The position numbers were made by a program, and so were the translations under genes. A stretch of DNA of 64,000 bases from Streptomyces lasiicapitis (GTDB lineage: Bacteria > Actinomycetota > Actinomycetes > Streptomycetales > Streptomycetaceae), in the NCBI RefSeq assembly GCF_014646335.1, contig NZ_BMNG01000019.1, positions 1 through 64,000 of the forward strand. Reading direction: 5' to 3'. The notes beneath the pieces were generated by a model. The model was not told where the DNA came from. It was given only the letters and a program-made list of their open reading frames with translations, and ran no database searches. Of the stretch, positions 25,731 through 32,504 are shown one piece after another (position 1 is the stretch's first letter; the number at the start of each line of letters is the position of its first letter).

Positions 25731-26138
25731 ATGACCAAGACTGTCGCGGCGGCCTGGCTCAAGATCCTGAACACTGCCGGCGAGCCTTCCCGACCGAAGG
25801 GATCGCCGCTACTCGAACCGTTTGCCAAGCTGGTACGGGTGGCGAATGCCGAGCCGCTGCTTCGCCAGCTCCACCCGTGGACGGGTATGTGGGAGCTGCA
25901 CTTCAGCAGGTGCACGGAGCCCCGCTACACATGGGACATCCCCTACATCGGCACTTTGAGAAACGGCTGGTACTACGTTGAAGGGCCGAGGCGGAGCAGC
26001 CCACGGATCGCTGAGACAAACAGCGCACAGGCCGCAGTAGCAATCGTCATCGAACGCCTGCCGCCACACTGTGGCCCGGCCTTCATCGGCAGCCCAGAGG
26101 CACTGGCCGCTTACGAGGCAGCACGAAACGACAGATAG
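25731..26138 (+). CDS. DUF6193-like protein
   Basis: Encodes 135 residues. The central part (HPWTGMWELHFSRCTEPRYTWDIPYI) and the end (LPPHCGPAFIGSPEALAAYEAA) match what I recall of the DUF6193 family, common in Streptomyces and of unknown function. There is no signal peptide or membrane segment. The ATG at 25731 has no strong ribosome site; a TAGGCT -10-like hexamer lies at 25701. It follows the barstar gene by 93 nt in the same direction. It may be an unrelated gene, or an orphan immunity gene left by an earlier toxin tip. Confidence 0.65.
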   Translation: MTKTVAAAWLKILNTAGEPSRPKGSPLLEPFAKLVRVANAEPLLRQLHPWTGMWELHFSRCTEPRYTWDIPYIGTLRNGWYYVEGPRRSSPRIAETNSAQAAVAIVIERLPPHCGPAFIGSPEALAAYEAARNDR

Positions 26139-26149
26139 CTCCGATCTCA

Positions 26150-26440
26150 TCGACTTGACCGGGAGGGAAGTTGGGACCGTCAGCTGCTGTGAAGGCGGGA
26201 CCTGCAACATCACCCCGGACGACGTCACCCGCACCGACCCCCGCCCGGCCGGCGAAACCGACGCGCTCCTGCAAGCAGGCCAGAACGCGGCCCGCTCGCA
26301 CGGCTACATCCTCGGCCGCTGCCTGCACTTCGACGGCGAGGAGTTCGGTGACTGGTACGAGGACATGGCTCACCGCCCACCGGATATTGATTTCGGAGCC
26401 GGGCAGTCCCTGGCTCAACATCCCCTTCCGGCAAGGCGGT
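26150..26440 (+). pseudogene. Unrecognised decayed coding fragment
   Basis: One plus-strand frame shows strong G/C preference at third positions over about 80 codons (including ITPDDVTRTDP, ARSHGYILGRCLHFDGEEF and DWYEDM), but it has no credible start, no ribosome site, and runs into the antisense relic of another gene at 26440. I recognise no family. It is most likely the remains of a gene, not a functional one. Confidence 0.4.
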
Positions 26441-26850
26441 CAGCCAGACGTCGCCCGGGGCGCGACGGCGAAGCTGCACCAGACCTGCTTCTCCTCAAAA
26501 CCCGTACGGTGCCATCCCCAGCGGCGCGAGAGCGTGGCGACCAGGCGGCGGAGCCCGCGCCCGTGCTCACTCAGCGGATCGGCATCCCCGCCAACTCCGG
26601 TTCCCGCTGCGGGCAGTGGTCGACGACCAGCACCGCAGCATCGGCGGCACGAACTGCTGGGACGTCCCCAAGATCAGCTCAAGCCCCGCCAGCCCACCCT
26701 CATGCCGTACCGCGTTCGCACACAGCTCCCCCCACCAACCAGCCAGACGGGATCCGCCAACTCCGCGAGTTTCCAGTGCTGTTCCACCCAGACACGGGTG
26801 CGGTGCCGAGATTCGGCTACAGGGCGGTAGAGGTCGAGTATGGAGACGTC
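26440..26850 (-). pseudogene. Frameshifted RsbW-type ATPase relic
   Basis: On the minus strand three consecutive frames give pieces of one HATPase regulator. The first reads HWKLAELADPVWLV, then ELCANAVRHE (the N-box) and GLELILG. After a shift comes VLVVDHCPQREPELAGMPIR. After a second shift comes LSEHGRGLRRLVATLSRRWG (the G-box) and KQVWCSFAV, ending at a TGA at 26440. At least two frameshifts break it, and the start is not identifiable. Such anti-sigma-like ATPases are commonly encoded beside WhiJ-type and DUF397 genes in Streptomyces, which fits the DUF397 relic nearby. Confidence 0.6.
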
Positions 26851-27019
26851 CCGCCGACGCGGGTGGGGGTCGCGTCGAAGGGAGTGGGAGCGGTGGCGAG
26901 TGCGACCGGTACGTCCATCGTTCGCCTCGTTGAACTGGCCGTTTTCCGCCGACGGCTGGACTTGGTCGAACAGGTCGCGTTGAATCCGAGTCAGTCGAGG
27001 GATCTCATCCTCGATGTCG

Positions 27020-27147
27020 AGGTCGCCACGACCGACCATCTCATCGCCGTATGCGACTCCAAGCACCCCGAGCTGCCGTCGGCGGCGGTGGGTCGCGAGG
27101 CGTGGGCGTGCTTCACCGACGCCCTGGGCAAGGAGATGCTGCCGTAG
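27020..27147 (+). pseudogene. C-terminal fragment of a DUF397 gene
   Basis: The frame ending with TAG at 27147 encodes VEVATTDHLIAVCDSKHPE and REAWACFTDALG, which is the second half of a DUF397 domain. The conserved N-terminal Trp/Ser segment and a start codon are missing. It is followed by an intact hairpin terminator at 27158-27190, as though a complete gene once ended here. Confidence 0.55.
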
Positions 27148-27157
27148 CCCAGCAGAA

Positions 27158-27190
27158 CGGGGTGGGCATCTCCCGCGCATGCCCACCCCG
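27158..27190. terminator. Bidirectional terminator
   Basis: A perfect 12-bp inverted repeat (CGGGGTGGGCAT and its complement, arms 27158-27169 and 27179-27190) with a 9-nt loop lies between the plus-strand DUF397 relic and the minus-strand WXG100 gene ending at 27218. It can serve both directions. Confidence 0.8.
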
Positions 27191-27217
27191 CGTTCCACAC
27201 CGTTCAACGACGGCGGC

Positions 27218-27520
27218 TCACTGGAAGTAGCTGGCACCCTTCAGGTCGCCACCCCGGTAGTCACCGCCCGCCTGGCTGACCTTCAAGCCGATCTGCATGA
27301 GGGCCGTGTGGATGGCCGAGGCGTGCTCGTCCCACTCCTTCTGCTTCAGGGTGTAGGCGGTGTGAGCCTCGCCCTCCCACCCTTCGGCAACGCTGGCCAC
27401 GGCCCGCTTGATGTCAGCGAGGTCCGCCTCCAACTGCTTGGCCTGAATGCCCAGTTCGGTGGTGATGGCATCAAGGCCACCGTACTTGACCGCGAGTTCT
27501 TCAAGGTGAACCTGTACCAC
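27218..27520 (-). CDS. WXG100 family protein (EsxA/EsxB-like), second of pair
   Basis: Encodes 100 residues from the GTG at 27520. A GAGGA ribosome site lies close upstream, and the length is typical; the frame is open to a GTG at 27556 without a ribosome site. Two helices flank the turn EGWEGEAH, the WXG motif. The C-terminus ends in KGASYFQ with a preceding Y-rich segment (GDYRGGDL). WXG100 proteins are exported as heterodimers by the ESX channel. The partner is encoded immediately upstream at 27580. It is the last gene of the minus-strand operon that begins near 31300. Confidence 0.9.
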   Translation of the reverse strand: MVQVHLEELAVKYGGLDAITTELGIQAKQLEADLADIKRAVASVAEGWEGEAHTAYTLKQKEWDEHASAIHTALMQIGLKVSQAGGDYRGGDLKGASYFQ

Positions 27521-27579
27521 GACTTCCTCATTTCCTGGTGGTTTCGAGCGGGCCACGACGACCCGAGGAACAGCTCAAC

Positions 27580-27918
27580 TCAGTAGCTGCTGATAGCCGA
27601 GTGCTTTCCGCCGTACTCCACGTCGATGCTGTTGATCTTCGCTCGGACCTCGTCTTCCAGCCCGTCCTTCTCCTTGCGGTTGGCAGCCATGGCGTCCAGG
27701 AAGTCCACCAGGATGCGGCCGATCGCCTGCATGTGTTGGTTGATTTCCCTCTGCTTGCCGTCGAAGGCGTGCGCACCGATTCCTCGCCAGTTGCCCTCCA
27801 TGGTGTCAAGAGTGCCCTGCAGGCGCCTGAGCTGTTTCTGAACGGAGTCGTACTTGAGGGCGATCTCCTTCTCAAGCTTCTTGACCAGGTCGTCGTTTAG
27901 CTTGCGGCCGTCGGCCAT
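27580..27918 (-). CDS. WXG100 family protein (EsxA/EsxB-like), first of pair
   Basis: Encodes 112 residues. Two long helices flank GNWRGIGAHAF, the WXG turn (W at about residue 44). A C-terminal tail ends VEYGGKHSAISSY, resembling the Y-x-x-x-D/E-type export signal region. The ATG at 27918 has GGAGAG 6 nt upstream. It should pair with the product at 27218. In S. coelicolor the EsxA/EsxB pair is exported and needed for normal sporulation; whether this is that pair cannot be settled here. Confidence 0.92.
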   Translation of the reverse strand: MADGRKLNDDLVKKLEKEIALKYDSVQKQLRRLQGTLDTMEGNWRGIGAHAFDGKQREINQHMQAIGRILVDFLDAMAANRKEKDGLEDEVRAKINSIDVEYGGKHSAISSY

Positions 27919-27984
27919 GAGCGGCTCTCCTTAGGTGAGCTGTCGGTTGATCATTGAGAAGCGCTACTTCCCCTGAACCAATGC

Positions 27985-29292
27985 TCAGGCGTTTCGCCGC
28001 TTTCGGGCTGCGGCGACGGCTCCACCGCCGATGACCACGGCGACGGCAACCGCACCGGCGACGATCCACAACTGGCCGTTGTCGTCATCCGATTTCGAGC
28101 TGGACACTGATGCTGTCGGCTGACTGGCCGCAGCGTCATTCGGCGGTTTCGGCGAGGGTGCCGAGGACTCCGCCGAAGAGTCCTTCGATGGAGCGGACGG
28201 CGAAGCTCCCACCCCAGGGGTCTTCTCGTTCGTGAGCGGGTCGATGTCCGGCGGGCCCGGGTTTCCCCTGTTCTTCAGCAGGTTCGGGGCGGGGCGGACC
28301 AGGCCGTAGCCGAGGTAGTCGCTGGGCTTGTCCTTCGGCCAGCTGCGGCCTGCGGTGTCGATCAGGACGCGGAGGACCTGGTTCGCGGTCCAGTTGGGGT
28401 GCTTGGACCAGATGAGGGCGGCTGAGGCGGAGGCGATGGCGGTGGATGCACTGGTGCCACCCTCACCATCACAGTACGAACGGAACGTCGCATCACACCA
28501 ATGGGGAAGGTTCCGGCCGGGCGCCGCCAGATCCACGTACTCGCCAAATTCCGAGTACTTGGCGACCTTGCCGGATTTGTCTGCGGAGGAGACACCTGTG
28601 ACATTGGGGTAGGCCGCCGGGTAGCCGATGAAGTTCTTCTTCTGCGCCTCGTTTCCGACGCTGGCGAACATCAGCTTTCCCCTTGATGCGGCGTACTTCA
28701 CCGCCTCTTCCTGGGCTGGGTACATGACGTCAGAACCGAAGGACATACTGATGATCTGCGCATCGCTGTCTGCGGCAGCCCGAATGGCTTCGGCACTGTC
28801 ACTCTCGTCCTTGCTCCTGCCATTGGCGCCTTGCAGACTGAGGCGAACGGAGATGACCTTGGCACCGGGCGCCAAACCCTTGAGGCCCCCTCCCCGACCG
28901 GAACCCGCGATCAGCTCTGCCATCGTGGTTCCATGGCCTTGATAGTCGTCCAGAGCTCCCCCGCTCCGGTCTGTCACGTCCTTGCCGGCTTGCACACGGC
29001 CTTTGAGGGAAGGCGTTTCTGAAACGCCGGTGTCGACAACGGCGACCTTGATGCCCTCACCAGTGCTGACATCCCACAGCTCCTCGGCACCCATCGCGTC
29101 CAAGTACCACTGCTTCGACTGCACGTCATCGGCGGCCGCACTCGGTGCCAGCCCCAGGGACGCCAGAACTAGAACGCTGACCGCCGAGCTCGTGGAGACC
29201 ATCCATCTCCTCGCGCACCCCGCGAACAGAACAGTTCCTCTGTCATGTCGGCCAAATTCTGACTTCACGCCCTGCACAACCTCACTCACCAC
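27985..29292 (-). CDS. mycP: Mycosin (type VII secretion-associated subtilisin), copy 1
   Basis: Encodes up to 435 residues. A signal peptide (ending near SAAA at residues 51-54) precedes a subtilisin domain with Asp87 (AVVDTGV), His120 (GHGTTMA), oxyanion Asn214 and Ser281 (GGTSAST). A Pro/Ser-rich stalk and a C-terminal membrane anchor (about 405-430) ending in KRRNA follow. Mycosins stabilise the ESX complex at the outer face of the membrane. The start is unsettled: GTG at 29292 shares a base with the upstream stop, while an ATG at 29202 has GAGGAG just before it but leaves the signal peptide without its Arg pair. It is in an operon with the WXG100 pair. Confidence 0.92.
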   Translation of the reverse strand: MVSEVVQGVKSEFGRHDRGTVLFAGCARRWMVSTSSAVSVLVLASLGLAPSAAADDVQSKQWYLDAMGAEELWDVSTGEGIKVAVVDTGVSETPSLKGRVQAGKDVTDRSGGALDDYQGHGTTMAELIAGSGRGGGLKGLAPGAKVISVRLSLQGANGRSKDESDSAEAIRAAADSDAQIISMSFGSDVMYPAQEEAVKYAASRGKLMFASVGNEAQKKNFIGYPAAYPNVTGVSSADKSGKVAKYSEFGEYVDLAAPGRNLPHWCDATFRSYCDGEGGTSASTAIASASAALIWSKHPNWTANQVLRVLIDTAGRSWPKDKPSDYLGYGLVRPAPNLLKNRGNPGPPDIDPLTNEKTPGVGASPSAPSKDSSAESSAPSPKPPNDAAASQPTASVSSSKSDDDNGQLWIVAGAVAVAVVIGGGAVAAARKRRNA

Positions 29293-30833
29293 TAACCGAT
29301 TACCGGCGGCACGTGCCGCCGTTCGCCAGGCAGATGTGTCTCCTCGTCCTCGACCAAGTAGTCGGGCCGCTGAGTGGCCTCGTCCTCATCACGTTCAGAG
29401 CGTCGGCCATCGCCTGCAGGGCCGCGTACCAGGCCAGTGCCACCGGCGGTGAACCCGTTCCTCCGGCTCCCGCCCGTAGACCCACGTTCCTTTGGTGTGC
29501 CGACGACTCCGTCAGGGTTGCCGATGGGACGGCGCGGCATCTGGCCCCTGCCACCTGTGACTTGAGGTGCGGCTCCCATGACTCCACGCTGTCCGTTGCC
29601 GACCGGACCGCCCACAGACCCAGGAGCAGGTCGACCACCTACGACACCGTCGGCGCGCGGTGTACCAGTGATGCCTGGGACTGCGGGACGTGGGCCCGGC
29701 AGGCCGCGAGGCTGTGGCGTGCCCCCTGTGATGCCTCGCCCCACGGGAGGCTGCACGGGCGACACCGGCGCACTGATCCCCTTGCCCTGAGCCACCGGCC
29801 CGGTGCGTCCTACCGGGCCAGGCCCCGAGGGACTACGCCCAGGGCGTCCAACCGACTCCTTAGGACCTCCAGTGCCTGCTCGCCCCTGATCAGCAGGCAA
29901 TGGCAGCTTGCCGCCTCCTCCTCGATGGGGCGCTCGTGTGTCCGGGCCGCCGGACGGCAGCCTCAAAGGGCCACGGCCAGGTAGCGGAGGAGGCCCTCCG
30001 TCAATGCCTGTTGGGCCGGGCACGGAGGGCGGCGACGCGGGCCCGGGTCCGACGGTCTGCGGCGGAGGCGGGGCAACACTGTCGATCTCCGTGCCGACAG
30101 GCTCCGGGCCGGCAGGTCGGTCTGGAAGGGCGTTCGGACCGCGTACGTCGCTGCCGGGCGGTACGGGGCCGTCCGCTCCCGAAGGAACCGGCGTCACGGG
30201 CTCGGCTGCACGCTGGGGCGTCGACGGGCCATCACCAGTAACCGTGCCAGGAGGCACCACCTGCCTCGAATCGTCGCCCGGGTCCTTCCAATTTTCCGGC
30301 CGCGGCAAGGGCACCCCCACATCCGGCATAGCCGAAAACGTAGGCGGCTCCTGCCCCGCCATCTCGTGCTGTGACACCTTGTAGAACGACGCCAACCGGT
30401 TCATCTGGTTGATCGCCTCTTGGCGGTGCTTCTCCGACTTGAGAGCCGCCTCGAAATCCGCGTTGCCGTCCACCCTCTTAGGAGAGGGGATGTCCTCGAC
30501 GGCCTTCGGATCGGTGCGTGTGTCCCGTGGCGGCATGGCACTGCGTACGGAAGCCAGCCCCGCCCCCGCCGACGTGATCTGAACGCTCGCGGTGTCGGCG
30601 AAGTCGGAGAGCTGGTGCGTTTCCTTGACTAGCTTCTTGCCCCACTTGCGGAAGGCCTGGCCCGCCTCGCCCTCCCAGTCGACCCGGTCGATGTGGTCGC
30701 CGAGTTCGCGGGCCGCCACGGCGATCGCGTCGCGTGCCTTCCGGATGGCTTCACCCGCGCTCTCCAGGTCGGCCGGATTCGCGTGCTCGACGAGGTCGAT
30801 CATGTCGTTGAGTTTGTGTCCTTCGAAGCTCAC
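29292..30833 (-). CDS. WXG/PPE-like protein with proline-glycine-rich tail
   Basis: Encodes 513 residues. Residues 1-110 are a helical hairpin with the turn VDWEGEAG, a WXG motif. A second helical stretch reaches about residue 170. The remaining 330 residues are Pro/Gly-rich and disordered, ending in an acidic segment (YLVEDEETHLPGERRHVPP). The GTG at 30833 is preferred because it overlaps the preceding stop (GTGA) with GGTGGAAG before it; an in-frame GTG lies 9 nt earlier. The layout resembles long ESX substrates of the PPE/EspB type. It lies between a helical protein gene and a mycosin gene in one operon. Function is inferred from architecture only. Confidence 0.82.
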   Translation of the reverse strand: MSFEGHKLNDMIDLVEHANPADLESAGEAIRKARDAIAVAARELGDHIDRVDWEGEAGQAFRKWGKKLVKETHQLSDFADTASVQITSAGAGLASVRSAMPPRDTRTDPKAVEDIPSPKRVDGNADFEAALKSEKHRQEAINQMNRLASFYKVSQHEMAGQEPPTFSAMPDVGVPLPRPENWKDPGDDSRQVVPPGTVTGDGPSTPQRAAEPVTPVPSGADGPVPPGSDVRGPNALPDRPAGPEPVGTEIDSVAPPPPQTVGPGPASPPSVPGPTGIDGGPPPLPGRGPLRLPSGGPDTRAPHRGGGGKLPLPADQGRAGTGGPKESVGRPGRSPSGPGPVGRTGPVAQGKGISAPVSPVQPPVGRGITGGTPQPRGLPGPRPAVPGITGTPRADGVVGGRPAPGSVGGPVGNGQRGVMGAAPQVTGGRGQMPRRPIGNPDGVVGTPKERGSTGGSRRNGFTAGGTGLVRGPAGDGRRSERDEDEATQRPDYLVEDEETHLPGERRHVPPVIG

Positions 30834-31300
30834 AGCTTCCACCCCGAGTCGGACTTGTCGCTGCCGTGGCCGCCTTGCACGTCGGGCTTGCCGTCGCGCT
30901 CGCGCCCGGCCGGCGGCTGGTCGCGCTGGACCGACGTCTGGATCGACCAGAAGCGCTGCCGCAGGTCGTCCTCGAGGTTGTCGAAGCCGACGTCCGCGCC
31001 GTGCACGGCGATCCCCATGGCCTCGATCTGCTGGCCGAGCATCTTCGACAGCGAGGTGAGCCGCTCGTGCACCCGGTCGTACTGCGCGTAGAGGCCGTCC
31101 GCCTCGGGGAAGGGGGCCGCCTGGCCGCTGAAGGAGGTGCGGGCGACCTTCTGGTGGCCGACCTTGGACGAGCCACCGGCCGATCCCTCGAACTCCGTGA
31201 GCAGTGTGTCGATGCGCCGCCGGAACTTCTTCAACGCCTCCAGGCCACGCTTGATGTCCGCGCCCGGCGGCGGTGTCCCCCTGTACCCGTCCTCAAGCAC
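30830..31300 (-). CDS. Helical ESX-associated protein
   Basis: Encodes about 156 residues from the GTG at 31300. The frame can also start at a TTG at 31333, and neither start has a perfect ribosome site (GGGGG lies close before 31300). The protein is helical, with KRGLEALKKFRRRIDTLLTEFEGS and the later GLYAQYDRVHERLTSLSKMLG, suggesting a coiled-coil or WXG-like hairpin. The C-terminus is charged and Gly/Asp-rich. It is the first gene of the minus-strand operon that includes the 513-residue WXG protein, mycosin and the WXG100 pair. The family is not recognised by name. Confidence 0.75.
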   Translation of the reverse strand: MLEDGYRGTPPPGADIKRGLEALKKFRRRIDTLLTEFEGSAGGSSKVGHQKVARTSFSGQAAPFPEADGLYAQYDRVHERLTSLSKMLGQQIEAMGIAVHGADVGFDNLEDDLRQRFWSIQTSVQRDQPPAGRERDGKPDVQGGHGSDKSDSGWKL

Positions 31301-31333
31301 GATGCCCCCATCCCCGGTCCCCGTTGCCCTCAA

Positions 31334-31991
31334 CGTGCGGCTGCAGCAGGCTGTGAAAGCCGCGTGATTGCACGCCCCACCATCGTCACTCTAGCCACAC
31401 AGTGAGTGACATCCAACTGACCTTTGCGTCAAAGCAGTTGCAAACTAGCCATCGACTGATCCGAGCTGACGATCCCCGTTCGCGCGAAGGTTGCGTCCAC
31501 TGCTCGAACGCCTGGAACTCACCCGACCCAGGTAGCGAGAATCGGCCAACTCCCGCTCTCTCCGGGTGAATCTCGCGGTCACCCACCCTGGCTCCCGGGT
31601 GACCGCATCGACGCAACCTGAGTCACTCGTTGGCGCGTCACACTCTGCCGTGCCAGGCGGGGGCGGGACCACACGTCTGCTACCCAACCATCTGAGTACG
31701 CATACTCGGTCACGCACATGCCAACTGCCGCTATCCGCGCCCCGACTAGGTGCTGATCCTGACGTGCTGGAGCTCATGGTTGGACGTGAACTTGGGCATC
31801 CGGCGATCGTTCTGGCTCCGGAACGCGCCTGGCGCCCTCCTCCCTCCACAACGGCCAAGTTCACCCTTGCGGGGATCGCAATCGGGACAACTCGCCCCCT
31901 ACGCTGGCGAGTCACTGCGTTGTGGACAGCAGGCTGCCGACCTCCCTGAGCCACCATCCGCACAGTCCGTACCGGGGGAAGGAACACGTCC
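31334..31991. other. 658-nt intergenic region between divergent ESX operons
   Basis: No gene is convincing here. The longest minus-strand frame (31445-32062) lacks streptomycete codon bias and a ribosome site. The region should hold promoters for both divergent operons, but I see no strong -35/-10 pair. It contains a notable hairpin at 31575-31606. Composition is less GC-rich than the flanking genes. Confidence 0.5.
31575..31606. promoter_or_regulatory. Perfect 10-bp dyad in the divergent region
   Basis: GCGGTCACCC (31575-31584) is repeated inverted as GGGTGACCGC (31597-31606) with a 12-nt gap. It is far from either start codon. It could be an operator for a dimeric regulator or a processing hairpin. 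The structure is seen; the role is unknown. Confidence 0.5.
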
Positions 31992-32504
31992 ATGGCGTGG
32001 GAAGAGTGGGAGCGCCTCAAGGCGCAGGCAGCCGAGCGCCATGCGACGCAGATGCAACTCAATCAGGTCGAGCCCGGCATGGGTGGCGCCCCCGGGGCAG
32101 CCCCGGGCTCGTATGGAGATCTGAGGGTCCGCCAGGCCGATCTGGCGAGGATCGGCGAGCATGCCTTCGAGCTCTTCGACCGGCTGAGCAACAAGGGGCG
32201 CGTGGCGGTGCCCAGCAGCCGGCAGGCCGCGGGAGACCTGACACGGCAGGGCTTCGCACTCGGAGGCGGGCTCCAACACGTCGCCGGGCGCTGGGAGGAG
32301 CAGCTCGACTCGCTCCGTGACGCCTGCGCCCACATCTCGAACCACATGCGGGTCACAACGAAGTTGCACCAGGGCGACGAGCACTACATCAGCCGGCAGT
32401 TGAGCAGCATCGACGTTCTCGACGCGGGCTTCGACGAGCGGGTCGTCAAGCCCGGCGACAAGAACCCGGTGTACATGCCGCACAAGGAGCAGAAGGACGA
32501 CTGA
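31992..32504 (+). CDS. Helical partner protein of second ESX cargo island
   Basis: Encodes 170 residues. After a charged N-terminus (MAWEEWERLKAQAAERHATQ) and a Gly/Pro linker, residues about 45-125 form two long helices (ADLARIGEHAFELFDRLSN and LQHVAGRWEEQLDSLRDAC), like an ESX-type helical hairpin with W-E-E at the turn. The ATG at 31992 has GGAAGGAA 7-8 nt upstream. Its stop shares one base with the start of the 749-residue gene, so the two are translated together. A role as export partner of that protein is likely by analogy. No named family is recognised. Confidence 0.78.
   Translation: MAWEEWERLKAQAAERHATQMQLNQVEPGMGGAPGAAPGSYGDLRVRQADLARIGEHAFELFDRLSNKGRVAVPSSRQAAGDLTRQGFALGGGLQHVAGRWEEQLDSLRDACAHISNHMRVTTKLHQGDEHYISRQLSSIDVLDAGFDERVVKPGDKNPVYMPHKEQKDD

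Noticed and set aside
26071..27147. Single 358-residue gene across 26071-27147
   Set aside because: The frame joins unrelated pieces: an unknown fragment, the antisense of an RsbW-type relic and a DUF397 tail. There is no credible start.
31445..32062. 205-residue minus-strand open frame in the divergent region
   Set aside because: No ribosome site, poor third-position GC bias, and it would overlap the start of the 170-residue gene.
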